Positions 46,291 through 56,500 of a stretch of 64,000 bases of DNA are shown here, in pieces; positions within the stretch are counted from its first letter, which is position 1; each line of letters begins with the position of its first letter. The stretch is from assembly GCA_016718655.1 (NCBI GenBank), contig JADKCV010000017.1:13043-77042 (forward strand), read 5' to 3'. Position numbers and translations under genes: made by a program. Below the pieces are notes generated by a model. That model did no database searches. It was not told the DNA's origin and was given only the letters and a program-made list of their open reading frames with translations. Origin of the DNA: Flavobacteriales bacterium. Lineage in GTDB: Bacteria > Bacteroidota > Bacteroidia > Flavobacteriales_F > PHOS-HE28.

Positions 46291-47166
46291 ATGACCAACG
46301 TGTCAAGGACGTGCCCGGTGTGCGGTAGCGGCACGAACGACCCTATCCCAGCATACCGTAAGCATCATTTGGGCACATGTCGGTCCTGTTCCATGGTATA
46401 CGCCACCGTCCGACCAACGGATAAGGAATTGGATGACCTGTACAGTTCCTATCCGATCAAGGCAGACCTGAGCCCGATCACACGCCTTCGTTTCCTCGAA
46501 CTCTTGGGCGGAATGGAGGCTTATCGGCGCACGACACGCATTCTTGATGTAGGTTCGGGGAGTGGTTTCTTCCTGGACGTGGCTGCCACACAAGGTTGGT
46601 CGGTGTATGGTGTGGAGTACGACCCCGCCATCGTTCATGCTTGTGCCCAACGAGGGATCACCATGCAACAAGGCTCGTTCGACCCTGACGCATGGGAGGT
46701 CGGATCCTTCGATGCGATCACCAGTTTCGAGGTATTGGAGCACGTGATGGACCCCCAAGCAGAGGTATCCAAATTCGCTAGGTCGATACGACCCGGAGGT
46801 CTACTTTACATAACCACCCCGAATTTCAATGCCCTCAGTCGGTGGTTGTCCCATCCAACATGGAACATCATAAACTATCCAGAGCACCTGAATTACTTCA
46901 CACCCTCGTCGCTGGACCGATTGTTACGTGCGCATGGGTTCAAAAAGGATAGATTGACCACCACAGGTATCAGCATCAGCCGAGTGCGTTCTTCCATGAC
47001 CGGTAGACAACAAGAAAACGTCGACCCTAACAACGATGACGAGCGCTTGCGCAGGCGCATAGAATCCTCCAAAGCCCTTGGCATTGCCAAATCACTCGCG
47101 AACAGCGTACTCGGCATACTCGGGAAGGGCGATACGATCAAAGCCTGGTACAGACGTTCACCCTAG
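46291..47166 (+). CDS. Class I SAM-dependent methyltransferase with N-terminal zinc motif
   Basis: The 291-residue protein begins with a four-cysteine metal-binding motif (CPVCGSG and CRSC, 21-24 residues apart) found in many surface-sugar methyltransferases. Then come the SAM motif I (RILDVGSGSGFFLDVAA) and the post-motif FEVLEHVMDPQAE. The C-terminal part with PEHLNYFTPSSLDRLL is also typical. The substrate is unknown; a sugar or polysaccharide terminus is likely from its neighbours. The ATG at 46291 is preferred over an ATG at 46267. It converges on rlmH with 6 bases between. Confidence 0.87.
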   Translation: MTNVSRTCPVCGSGTNDPIPAYRKHHLGTCRSCSMVYATVRPTDKELDDLYSSYPIKADLSPITRLRFLELLGGMEAYRRTTRILDVGSGSGFFLDVAATQGWSVYGVEYDPAIVHACAQRGITMQQGSFDPDAWEVGSFDAITSFEVLEHVMDPQAEVSKFARSIRPGGLLYITTPNFNALSRWLSHPTWNIINYPEHLNYFTPSSLDRLLRAHGFKKDRLTTTGISISRVRSSMTGRQQENVDPNNDDERLRRRIESSKALGIAKSLANSVLGILGKGDTIKAWYRRSP

Positions 47167-47172
47167 GTGCCG

Positions 47173-47634
47173 TCAATGATGGTAGCCCGAACCGCCTAGG
47201 ATACTAAATGCCCGATAGACCTGCTCGGTCAAAGTGATCCGCACTAATTGATGCGGGAACGTCATGCTTGACAGGGACAGGACCAGGTCCGCCCGTTGAC
47301 GAACTGCGTCCGAAAGGCCGTACGCCCCCCCCACAACAAAAGCCACTTGGCGCACACCTTGGTCCTGCCAACGGCCCAATAGGCCAGCGAACTCCGGACT
47401 CCCCATCGTCATTCCGCGCTCGTCCAATACCACCACCTTCTCGCCCGGTTTGAGCGCGGACAACAACCGTTCGCCCTCCAACTTCTGTTGGTAGGTCGGC
47501 GCCCCCTGTCCCAGCCTCGGCGACCACCAATTCCTCGACGACCATGGTCCGTTTGAGCCTCGCCACATAATCGGCCACCCCATCAGCCACGTACCCCGTA
47601 CCGTGCGACCAACCCATATCATTCTGACCTTCAT
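47173..47634 (-). CDS. rlmH: 23S rRNA pseudouridine-1915 N3-methyltransferase (two compensating frameshifts)
   Basis: RlmH is a small SPOUT methyltransferase that modifies helix 69 of 23S rRNA. The start MKVRMIWVGRT and the C-terminal half (VVLDERGMTMGSPEFAGLL, VAFVVGGAYGLSDAVR, LVRITLTEQVYRAFSI) are in one frame. The part between (YVADGVADYVARLKR) is in another. The shift points are a C run at 47594-47597 that is one base short and a C run at 47502-47506 that is one base long. With both corrected the protein is 153 residues, the normal family length. Two opposite homopolymer indels 90 bases apart strongly suggest sequencing error in a functional gene. Confidence 0.9.
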   Translation of the reverse strand: MKVRMIWVGRTVRGTWLMGWPIMWRGSNGPWSSRNWWSPRLGQGAPTYQQKLEGERLLSALKPGEKVVVLDERGMTMGSPEFAGLLGRWQDQGVRQVAFVVGGAYGLSDAVRQRADLVLSLSSMTFPHQLVRITLTEQVYRAFSILGGSGYHH

Positions 47635-47708
47635 GGACTTGCGCTTGTTGGAAACTCCTACACGGCCTTGGTCGATCATTGGCCCGGTATTTGCAAAATT
47701 CGCCACAA

Positions 47709-48119
47709 ATGAACCACTTCATGAACCGCCTTCTTGTGCTGCTACTCACGTTGGTGTTCAACCTTGGCCTTCAAGCCCAGGATGTCACCCGTGACAAGGT
47801 GGTACAAGCCATGCGTACCGGGAATGCCACCGACCTGGCCGCTCAGTTCATTCCCAATATCGACCTCACTGTGAAAGAGACCTCCGAGGTCTATAGCCGG
47901 TCCCAAGCAGAGCAGATCATTCGGAAGTTCTTCAATGACCATCCGCCCGTGGACCTGGTGATCGAGCATAGTGGGGTGAGCAAATTCGGTGACAAGTACT
48001 TCATCGGTATCCTTCGCACCCGGAACGGTTACTTCCGTGTCACCTTCTTCCTGAAGAAGAACGGTGACCAGATGCAGGTGAAGCAGTTGCGTATCGAAGC
48101 GAGTAAGAACGACCTTTGA
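47709..48119 (+). CDS. DUF4783-like secreted protein
   Basis: The 136-residue protein has a signal peptide (LLVLLLTLVFNLGLQAQD) and a small domain of the DUF4783 kind, with a nuclear-transport-factor-2-like fold suggested by VKETSEVYSRSQAEQIIRKF and YFIGILRTRNGYFRVTFFLK. Function is unknown. In Bacteroidota it often precedes nadC, as here, where the stop overlaps the nadC start by 4 bases. The ATG at 47709 fits the signal peptide. Confidence 0.82.
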   Translation: MNHFMNRLLVLLLTLVFNLGLQAQDVTRDKVVQAMRTGNATDLAAQFIPNIDLTVKETSEVYSRSQAEQIIRKFFNDHPPVDLVIEHSGVSKFGDKYFIGILRTRNGYFRVTFFLKKNGDQMQVKQLRIEASKNDL

Positions 48120-48964
48120 CCGTGCTGCCAACAGGAACGATCGAACTGGTCGATCTCGCCCTCCGTGAAGATATCGGAGATGGCGACCATTCTGCACTTG
48201 CCACCATACCCGAGGATGCACGCGGTGCTGCCCGGTTGTTGGTAAAGGGAGACGGGGTCCTGGCCGGCGTGGAACTGGCACGTGAGATCGTCCAGCGCTT
48301 CGACCCCGATCTACATCTGCGGATCTTTCTGGAGGATGGGGCTCGCGTGAGAGCCGGGGACGTGGCATTCACGCTCATGGGCCCCGCACGTAGCATCCTG
48401 ACCATCGAACGACTGGTGCTCAACTTCATGCAGCGTTTGAGCGGGGTGGCAACGATGACCGATCGTTATGTCCAAACCGTGGCCGATACGGGTTGTAAGG
48501 TACTTGATACACGAAAGACCACACCCGGCATGCGTGCCTTGGAAAAGTGGGCCGTGCGTATTGGCGGTGGTCACAACCATCGTTCCGGATTGTTCGATAT
48601 GATCATGATCAAGGACAATCACGCCGATCTATGCGGGGGCATCTCCCAAGCCATCGCTTCCGCCCATGCTTATATGCATAGGACGTCAAGGACCCTGCCC
48701 ATCGAAGTCGAGACCAGGAACATGAAAGAGGTTGAGCAAGTGTTGGTCACCGGAGGCGTTCAACGTATCATGTTGGACAACTTCACCACTGAACAACTGA
48801 AGACCGCGGTCGATCGTATCGGTGGTCGCTACGAAACGGAGGCCTCAGGAGGGATCACGTTGAATACCATCCGCAGTTATGCGGAGACCGGCGTGGACAT
48901 GATCTCGGTGGGTGCCCTCACGCACAGTGTCACCAGCCTGGACCTGAGTTTGAAAGCCCTTTAG
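48116..48964 (+). CDS. nadC: Nicotinate-nucleotide pyrophosphorylase (carboxylating)
   Basis: This enzyme makes nicotinate mononucleotide from quinolinate and PRPP in de novo NAD synthesis. The 282-residue protein has the family motifs: REDIGDGDHSALATI, LNFMQRLSGVATMT, LDTRKTTPGMRALEKWAV, GGGHNHRSGLFDMIMIKDNH, and the C-terminal EASGGITL and DMISVGALTHS. The start is a TTG overlapping the previous stop, or a GTG two codons later at 48122. It is followed after 6 bases by the YihY-type gene on the same strand. Confidence 0.95.
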   Translation: MTVLPTGTIELVDLALREDIGDGDHSALATIPEDARGAARLLVKGDGVLAGVELAREIVQRFDPDLHLRIFLEDGARVRAGDVAFTLMGPARSILTIERLVLNFMQRLSGVATMTDRYVQTVADTGCKVLDTRKTTPGMRALEKWAVRIGGGHNHRSGLFDMIMIKDNHADLCGGISQAIASAHAYMHRTSRTLPIEVETRNMKEVEQVLVTGGVQRIMLDNFTTEQLKTAVDRIGGRYETEASGGITLNTIRSYAETGVDMISVGALTHSVTSLDLSLKAL

Positions 48965-48970
48965 GACAAA

Positions 48971-49918
48971 ATGTTGGAGCGCATCGCCAGGAAGCTGCTC
49001 TATTCCCGTTGGTTCCGTTCCCTGCTTGGCTGGACCAAACGGATCGTTTTTCCTGGTTTCGAGGGGTTCGATCTCTACCAGATCCTCCGGTTCTTCCTGT
49101 CCGCTCTGGCTCAGGGTCGGCTGATCACGCGCGCTTCGGCGATCGCATTTCAGTTGTTCCTTGCCTTCTTCCCAGCTGTCATCGTCCTCCTTACACTGAT
49201 CCCCTTCATCCCGATACCGGACTTCCAGACCAGGCTGTTGGATACGTTCCGGGAGATGATGCCGGTCGAAGTGTTCCATTTCATCGAGAGCACACTGCAT
49301 GACCTATTGGTGAAAAAACACGGCACTCTTCTTTCCATCAGTTTCGTAACCGGGTTGTATCTCGCGAGCAATAGCATCAATGCCATCTTGGAAGGATTCA
49401 GCGGGAGCACCAACCTGACCCGATGGCACAGTGCGGTCAAACAACGATTGCTCAGCTTGGGGCTCCTATTGGCCATTACCATACTACTGGTCATCGCGAT
49501 CCCGGTCTTCTCCATCAGTGACCTGATCCTTTCCCGACTGCTTGAACTCTCCATTCTCACCACTTCATTCGAAGTCTATGTACTGATCGCCACCAAGTGG
49601 ATCCTGACGATCCTGCTCGTGATGACCTCCGTCTCGCTACTCTATACAGCTGGCGACCCCACCGCCAAACGGTTCAGAGCATTCACACCGGGATCGATCC
49701 TGGCCGTGTTCCTCATTCTTCTCGTTTCACAGGGCCTTGCCTTCGTGTTCAGCAACATCACCGACTACAACGCCCTCTACGGTTCGATCGGAGCCATACT
49801 GGCCGTACAGCTATGGATCTACTTCAACATGATCGCCTTGTTGGTGGGCTATGAACTGAACATCAGTATCGCCCGGGCCCGCGGGCAACGCAGTGGCAAA
49901 CTGGTCGCTCGCAGGTGA
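48971..49918 (+). CDS. YihY/virulence factor BrkB-family membrane protein
   Basis: The 315-residue inner-membrane protein has about six hydrophobic helices and the family motifs ITRASAIAFQLFLAFFPAVI and YNALYGSIGAILAVQLWIYF, plus the late ALLVGYELN. The family has been linked to ribonuclease BN in older annotation and to lipid or virulence-related transport, but its activity is unsettled. It overlaps the possible upstream start of the next gene, so it is part of the nadC-peptidase run. Confidence 0.92.
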   Translation: MLERIARKLLYSRWFRSLLGWTKRIVFPGFEGFDLYQILRFFLSALAQGRLITRASAIAFQLFLAFFPAVIVLLTLIPFIPIPDFQTRLLDTFREMMPVEVFHFIESTLHDLLVKKHGTLLSISFVTGLYLASNSINAILEGFSGSTNLTRWHSAVKQRLLSLGLLLAITILLVIAIPVFSISDLILSRLLELSILTTSFEVYVLIATKWILTILLVMTSVSLLYTAGDPTAKRFRAFTPGSILAVFLILLVSQGLAFVFSNITDYNALYGSIGAILAVQLWIYFNMIALLVGYELNISIARARGQRSGKLVARR

Positions 49919-49956
49919 AGGTCCACCTTTTCCGGGATCGGGTAACTTGGCCGGTG

Positions 49957-52900
49957 ATGCGCCCCTCCGCCCTGCTCCTCCTGCTCTGTACCGCTTTCGG
50001 TCTTGCGGCTCAACCCTTCGATGCCAAACGACCGCCGAACACCTACCGCAATGCCGACAATCCTGACTATTGGAAGAACCGTCCGCCCTATGCAGGTTAC
50101 TGGCAGCAGGATGTCCATTATGTGATCAAAGGCCGGCTTGATGACGAGCGCGACCAACTGGACGCGGACCTCACGCTGTACTACAACAACAACTCCCCGG
50201 ACACCCTGCGCTGGGTCTTCTTCCACCTCTACCAGCAGGCCTATGAACCCGGATCCTACGCGGACCTGTTGGACAACGAGGGAAGGCCCTCATCGCCGCG
50301 CGTCGACCGTGTGGGGACGGTAGTGCACAGCATCGCGGATGATACCACCCCGCTGCGCTCCGAGCAGGACAACACCGTGGTGAAGGTGTGGCTCAATGCC
50401 CCGCTGCCACCGGGCGAGCGCGCCACCTTCCGCATCCGCTTCACCACCCATTGGGCCATGGATGTGCAGCGGCGTATGAAGCTCTTCAACGCCTGGGGCA
50501 GCAAGCACTACGACGGTGTGCACTGGTATCCGCGGATCGCCGTGTATGACCGACGCATGGGCTGGGACACGCAGCAGCACCTGGGCAATGAGCTTTACGG
50601 GGACTTCGGAACCTTCGATGTGGACCTGGACCTGCCGCACCACTACGTGCTCGACGCCACGGGTTGGCTGCAGAACATCGATGACGTGTTGCCTGCCGAC
50701 CTGCGCCGCAAGCTCGACATCAGCAACTTCAAGGACAAGCCCTGGAACGAACCGCCTTCGGTGATCCTTGCCCCTGATACGAACCGGCGCAAGGTGTGGC
50801 GCTTCCATGCCGAGAACGTTCATGATTTCGCCTTCACGGCAGACCCCACCTACCGCATCGGCGAAGCGTCATGGAACGGCATCAAATGCGTGGCCCTGGT
50901 CCAGGAACCGCACGCCAGCGGCTGGCAGAACGCGGCCGCCTATACTGCGCGCATCATCGAGGTCTTCAGCACCGACTTCGGCGCCTATGCCTATCCCAAG
51001 TTGATCGTCGCCGATGCGCGTGATGGCATGGAATATCCGATGCTCACCCTCGATGGCGGGCGCGACCCGGACTACCGTGGTCTGCTTGTTCACGAGGTGG
51101 GCCATAACTGGTTCTATGGCATGCTCGGCAACAACGAAACATACCGTGCCTTCATGGACGAGGGCTTCACCCAGTTCCTCACCGCGTGGGGACTGGAGCG
51201 CATCGATGGCGATACCCTGGTGAGCGATCCCCCGCGCACGGCCTATGAACGACGCCACCTGCGCCCTGAACGTCCGCGTGACAGCGAGATCTACAACGCC
51301 TTCCAACGCGATGCGGTGCGCGACCGACTGCCTGCGATCAATACGCACAGCGATGAATTCGGCTATTGGGAGCGACGTGATAAGGGGGGCTATGGCCACG
51401 CCTATACCAAGACGGCCACCATGCTCTACAATCTGCAATATGTACTGGGCGACCCGGTGTTCCTTGCCGCCATGCGCCACTACGTCGACCAATGGCGTAC
51501 CTGTCATCCCTACCCGGAGGACATGCAGCAAAGCTTCACCGACGCCACCAAGCGCGACCTGTCGTGGTTCTTCGACGGTTGGATAACGACGGACAAACGC
51601 ATCGACTACGCCGTAGGGCGTATCACCGGACGGCTGCGGAACGAAGGACAGAGCATCACCCTCCACCGCAGGGGCGAATTGCCGATGCCTCTGGACCTGC
51701 AGGTGGTGGCGCGTGATGGGCGACGCTACGACTTCCATATCCCCAATAACTGGGACGCGAAGCCGACCAGCGCCCAGGTGCTACCGCGGTGGATCGGATA
51801 CGACGACCTGCAGCGCAGCTACACCGCCCGCGTGAACATCCCCTCCGGGATCGAAGATGTGATCATCGACACCACGCTTCGGCTCGGTGATGCCAACCTG
51901 CTGAACAACCGTGCACGCATCCCCACGCACATCACCTTCGATCACCACCTGCGCCAGCCTGCCGACCGCAGCGCGTACGAGGGCTTCGTGCGCCCCGATG
52001 TCTGGTGGAACGGCTTTGACGGCATCAAGGCCGGTGTACACTTCCGCAGCAGCTACATGCGCTACAAGCATCGTCTCTGGGCCAGCGCCTGGCTCAACAC
52101 CGGCATCCTCCAATACCTGCCGCCGGGGCATCCCTCCAAGGTGGACACCATCCCCGGCAGTACGGATACGAGCTACGGACCGATCTCCTTCAACCTGCGT
52201 TACCGCAATGGAACCGAGCGGCTCCTGCGTGGCTCCTCCGTGGAACTCTTCGCACGGGTGCTGGATGGACTGGAGCGGTACGGCGGCCACTTCGAATGGG
52301 ACCTGCCGAACGACAAGACCACCGCGTCCGTAAGCATGGTCTACCTGCTGCGCCGTGACAGCAGCGACCGCACCTACCTGCTCCAGCCGGACCTGTGGGA
52401 GCTGGACCGGCTGAACGGTTATGTGGAAGCCGCACTGCGCCATCGTTACTGGCATCGCAGCGGCCGGGGTGATCTGCGGGCCGAACTGCGCAGCAGTGCC
52501 GTTGGCTCACAGAGCCGTTATGCCTGGTTGCGCATGAGCAGCGTGCATGTGCAGCGGTTGGGTGGACTGGAGCTACGCACCCGTGGCATGGCGCAATACG
52601 GCAGCGGAAGCATCCCCGGTGAAAGTGCGCTGTACCTCGCAGGTGCCTCGCCGGAAGAGCTGATGGAGAACAAGTACGTGCGCAGCATCGGCTTTGTACC
52701 GTATGAATTCCTGGGTTTCGGTGGCGCCGTGAACCACTTTGCGCAGGGCGGTGGCCTGGGCCTGCGCGGCTACGCTGGCTACCTCGCCCCCGAACTGGTG
52801 GATGGCGAACTGATCTTCACGCACCTCGGCCATAGCGGTGTAGCGGCGAGCGCCGAACTCGACCTGGACGGGCTGGTGCGCTGGCGGCCAGGTAAGGTGG

Positions 52901-53175
52901 CACGCTATCTCCATCTGGATGTGTACCTCTTCGGCGATGTGGGATCCATGGGCTACCGCCAGGCACGCGGCGACGACGCCGACCTGCGCTTTGCACCGGT
53001 ACGCGCCGATGCCGGACTGGGTGCGGCCTTCACCATCAAGCGTTTCGGACCGTTGGTGGACATTGAACCGCTCACCATCCGGATCGATCTACCGTTGCTG
53101 CTGATCGCACTACCCGCCGGTGAGAGCGACCACTTCGGGTTCCGGTACGTGGTGGGGATCGGGCGTACCTTTTGA
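49957..53175 (+). CDS. M1-family metallopeptidase with C-terminal outer-membrane beta-barrel
   Basis: The 1072-residue protein begins with a signal peptide (ALLLLLCTAFGLAAQ). The peptidase domain has the substrate-binding segment GMEYPM (357-362) in place of the classic GAMEN, and the zinc site HEVGHNWFYG (His379, His383) followed by the glutamate ligand in AFMDEGF. The last 350-400 residues alternate hydrophobic and polar residues, with aromatic-rich strands, and end in VVGIGRTF with a terminal phenylalanine, as in outer-membrane barrels. This suggests a peptidase anchored in the outer membrane by its own barrel. The orientation of the catalytic domain is unknown. ATG 49957 fits the signal peptide better than 49915. 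Confidence 0.87.
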   Translation: MRPSALLLLLCTAFGLAAQPFDAKRPPNTYRNADNPDYWKNRPPYAGYWQQDVHYVIKGRLDDERDQLDADLTLYYNNNSPDTLRWVFFHLYQQAYEPGSYADLLDNEGRPSSPRVDRVGTVVHSIADDTTPLRSEQDNTVVKVWLNAPLPPGERATFRIRFTTHWAMDVQRRMKLFNAWGSKHYDGVHWYPRIAVYDRRMGWDTQQHLGNELYGDFGTFDVDLDLPHHYVLDATGWLQNIDDVLPADLRRKLDISNFKDKPWNEPPSVILAPDTNRRKVWRFHAENVHDFAFTADPTYRIGEASWNGIKCVALVQEPHASGWQNAAAYTARIIEVFSTDFGAYAYPKLIVADARDGMEYPMLTLDGGRDPDYRGLLVHEVGHNWFYGMLGNNETYRAFMDEGFTQFLTAWGLERIDGDTLVSDPPRTAYERRHLRPERPRDSEIYNAFQRDAVRDRLPAINTHSDEFGYWERRDKGGYGHAYTKTATMLYNLQYVLGDPVFLAAMRHYVDQWRTCHPYPEDMQQSFTDATKRDLSWFFDGWITTDKRIDYAVGRITGRLRNEGQSITLHRRGELPMPLDLQVVARDGRRYDFHIPNNWDAKPTSAQVLPRWIGYDDLQRSYTARVNIPSGIEDVIIDTTLRLGDANLLNNRARIPTHITFDHHLRQPADRSAYEGFVRPDVWWNGFDGIKAGVHFRSSYMRYKHRLWASAWLNTGILQYLPPGHPSKVDTIPGSTDTSYGPISFNLRYRNGTERLLRGSSVELFARVLDGLERYGGHFEWDLPNDKTTASVSMVYLLRRDSSDRTYLLQPDLWELDRLNGYVEAALRHRYWHRSGRGDLRAELRSSAVGSQSRYAWLRMSSVHVQRLGGLELRTRGMAQYGSGSIPGESALYLAGASPEELMENKYVRSIGFVPYEFLGFGGAVNHFAQGGGLGLRGYAGYLAPELVDGELIFTHLGHSGVAASAELDLDGLVRWRPGKVARYLHLDVYLFGDVGSMGYRQARGDDADLRFAPVRADAGLGAAFTIKRFGPLVDIEPLTIRIDLPLLLIALPAGESDHFGFRYVVGIGRTF

Positions 53176-53179
53176 CACC

Positions 53180-53593
53180 ATGCGACCAACCATACTCCTT
53201 TCCCTGCTCCTATGTTCCGCACTTCACGCCCAGGACATCAGCGGTCGTTGGGTCACGGTCGATGATAATACCGGTAAACGGCGCTCGGTGGTGGAGATCA
53301 CGGTGACCAATGGCATAGCCACCGGCCGCATCGTGGAGATCTTCGACAAGACCAAATTGGACAAGACCTGCGCTACTTGCACCGACGACCGCAAAGGGAA
53401 GAACGTGTTGGGCATGGAGATCATCCGCAACATGGAGAAGGATGGTCAGGAATGGGAAGGAGGCACGATCGTGGACCCGGACAATGGAAAGGTCTATGAC
53501 TGCAGGTTGTGGCTGGAGGACGGTATGCTGAAAGTGCGCGGCTATGTTGCCTTCTTCTATCGGACACAGATGTGGGAGCGCGAAACGAAGTGA
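53180..53593 (+). CDS. DUF2147-family secreted protein
   Basis: The 137-residue protein has a signal peptide (ILLSLLLCSALHAQ) and a DUF2147 domain: ISGRWVTVDDNTGKRRSVVE, a CATCTDDRKGK segment, and the C-terminal DPDNGKVYDCRLWLEDG and VRGYVAFFYRTQMWER. The fold is a small beta-barrel of unknown function that is widespread in Bacteroidota. It starts 4 bases after the peptidase stop and probably shares its transcript. Confidence 0.88.
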   Translation: MRPTILLSLLLCSALHAQDISGRWVTVDDNTGKRRSVVEITVTNGIATGRIVEIFDKTKLDKTCATCTDDRKGKNVLGMEIIRNMEKDGQEWEGGTIVDPDNGKVYDCRLWLEDGMLKVRGYVAFFYRTQMWERETK

Positions 53594-53599
53594 ACCAGG

Positions 53600-56500
53600 T
53601 CAGCGGATCAACGTGACGTGTCCGCGTTGGGTCACCGTCGTATTGTTCGCGTCGCAGCGGTCCTGGTAAGTGACCACATACATAGATATCCTGAGGCGCT
53701 TCCGTGCCGCCGATGTTCCCATCCCATCCTTTGAACGGATCGCTGGTGCGGTAGGTCTCCATTCCCCAGCGACCGAAGACCGCCATCTCGAAGTCCGACT
53801 CTTCCGGGCCGGCCACGATGAACGCATCGTTCAACCCATCACCGTTCGGCGAGAAACTGTTGGGGATGTAAACGGTCCCATCACGCTGCGAGGTGATGCG
53901 CACTTCCACGATATCGGTATACTCACAACCATGGATGTCCACGGCGAAGTAGCCGTAGGTCCCTTCACCTACCATGATCGTGCGCGCGGTGTCACCAGTG
54001 GTCCATACGGTCTGCACCAGTTGCCCTTGCGGATCCAATTCCACCCGCTCTCTCGGACAGAGGTCCACATCGGCGATGGGTACCGTGGGAACCGCAAAGG
54101 AGACACGCACCGTATCCGCTACACTTCCGCAATAGTTGGTGATCGTTGCGATGTACAAGCCGGTACGCGTGGCCGTATAGGTCGCACCTGCGGAGCCATC
54201 CTGCCAAACGGCATCCTCATCGAATGCATCCAACGTGAAAAACGGAACCGTACAAAGGGCCGTATCCGCGCCGAGGTCCAACTCCGAGAGCGAATCGTAC
54301 TGCACCACCAATGTATCGGATGCCACGCACCCATCGAGTTCGGCGTCCACCCAGTACGTGCCGGCGGTACTGATCAGAAACGTTGAGAGCACGCTGCCGT
54401 CCCGCCATGTGAGCGTTGTGCCCGATGCTGAAAGGTCCAACAGGAGCGCATCCGTACCACAGCACGGTGTCCGCGCCCATGTTGATGGCCAGAGGTGGAA
54501 CGATGACCACGTCGATCGTCGCGATGGTGGTGCCGCAGCCGTTGGAGGCCTCCAACGTGTATGTGTCCGTGGTGGTCACCATCAGTTCATCCTCCGTGGA
54601 GCCATCGGACCACAAGACCTGGTCCACATCCGTCAGCTCCGGTGCCAGTAACAGGCTATCGCCGTTGCAAACCGTGGTTTCCGTGCCAAGGGTGAGGCTA
54701 GGCACATCCATACCGGTGATGACGACTGTGTCCGATAAGATGCAACCGGCTTGGCCGATGTCCACCCAAAAGATACCCTCTTCAAAAATGGTGAACGAGG
54801 TTCCCGCACCACCATCGGACCACGCGAGATCCCATCCGGGCAGGTCCACCGTGAGCGTGTAGGACGTACCCGCACACAAGGTCGTATCGGGCCCTAGATC
54901 GAGCAGCACCGCTTCAAGAACGGTCACGTTGATACCATCATCGGCAGTGCCGCACAGGTTGGATACTTGAACGGTGTAGAAACCCGTGGTATCCACTTGC
55001 AGGGTGACATCGGTGCTTCCATCAAGCCATAACAGGTCGGTAACGTCCGTAAGGTCGGGGTTGAGCAAGGCTCCATTGCCGTCGCAAGAAACCAGGTCGT
55101 CGCCAAGTTCCACGCTCGGCACGTCCAGAACAGCCACTTCGATCGTGTCGGAAGCCACGCAGAGGCCGTCCACGGCAGTGACCCAGTAGGTACCCGATCC
55201 GTAGACCACATGGTCGGTGCTGGTCGTACCATCCTGCCATTCGTAGGACCAAGTGCCGGTCGGTAGCTGAATGAAGAGCTCCTGACCCACACAAAGCACG
55301 GTGTCCGCCCCGAGGTCAACCCCGGCCAACGCCCCAAGGTCCACCACGATGGTGTCCGATGCCACACAACAATCCACCGTCACCCGCAACCAGTATTCGC
55401 CGCTGGCAAGCACCTCCAAGGTTTGGTCGGAACTGCCGTCCTGCCATTCGTAGATCGCGTTGGGCACGCCTGCATCCAAGAGGAGGGACCCGCAGAGCGT
55501 GGTGTCATTGCCCAGGTCCACTTCGAGCACGCAGAGGTCATTGATCAACCCATCGTTCACCACGGTGGCCACGAAGGTCAAGGCACCTGCGAAAGCGGTC
55601 TCTTGGACCGGGGTCGGGTAGGTGTCCTCGGGCAGTATCGTGGTTATCGCGCCCACGGTATTGACCTGTGCACAAACGATATCGCCATCAGGATCGGTGC
55701 GTACGAGAAGAACGTCGGTATCCCCGCCGCCTTGCTCCACCAGACCGGTCATCATGAAGCCATCGCTCAGGACACAGAGGTTGGACGCGTAGAAGTCCAC
55801 CAAAGGTCTGTACTTGGGCAAGATACCATAGCTCTTCGTCCATAGCAGGACACCACTGGGCGAAATGGCTTGCAGAAAAAGGCGATTGGGGTTGGATAAA
55901 CTCGTGCGGCCCGCGACCAAGTAGCCGAATGTGGTGGCAATGACCTTGGTACCGTGTTCCTGTCCACTCCCGGCCACGTTGAAATCCCTGCCCCAGCCAC
56001 ATTGCCCAACGTGTCCGTTCTGATCAATCCTTGTGTGAAGTTGCCTGAAGAACCGTTGATATCCCCGAAGTAGGCGATGGTGAGCGAATCGTCGTGGGCG
56101 ATGATGTCCGAGGGGTATACACGTCGATCCACGTTGTTCGGGAAGAGCAGATAGTTCGTCCACAAGTGCCCGCCGAAGTAATCGAACTTGGATACGGCCA
56201 CCCTGCATGTGGATAGCGGTGAACCATTCGTGAAGATGCGCGAGGTGGTATAATGCGCTTGACCTATGGTCGCCACGCTGTGGACATCATCGATGTACGG
56301 CACTGAGGAATACAGGTCGAGCAGGTCCGAATTGGATATGACATTGCCGGAAGCGGCGTCGATCCGAGCGGTGAACACGTCAGCGTAGGTGGATGAACCC
56401 ATGTCATAAAGGTCAGAGAACATCAGGTACTCCGCGGCATTCAACGCAATCAGCCGTCGGTTGTACACCAGTGGATCAGTCCAGTTTCGGACCCAGATCT

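Noticed and set aside
47500..47600. Programmed frameshifting in rlmH
   Set aside because: There are two opposite shifts at plain C runs with no slippery heptamer or following structure; paired indel errors explain it better.
53800..55900. CRISPR-like or tandem DNA repeats
   Set aside because: The repeats are diverged protein-coding Ig-like domains of about 210 bases, not short identical repeats.
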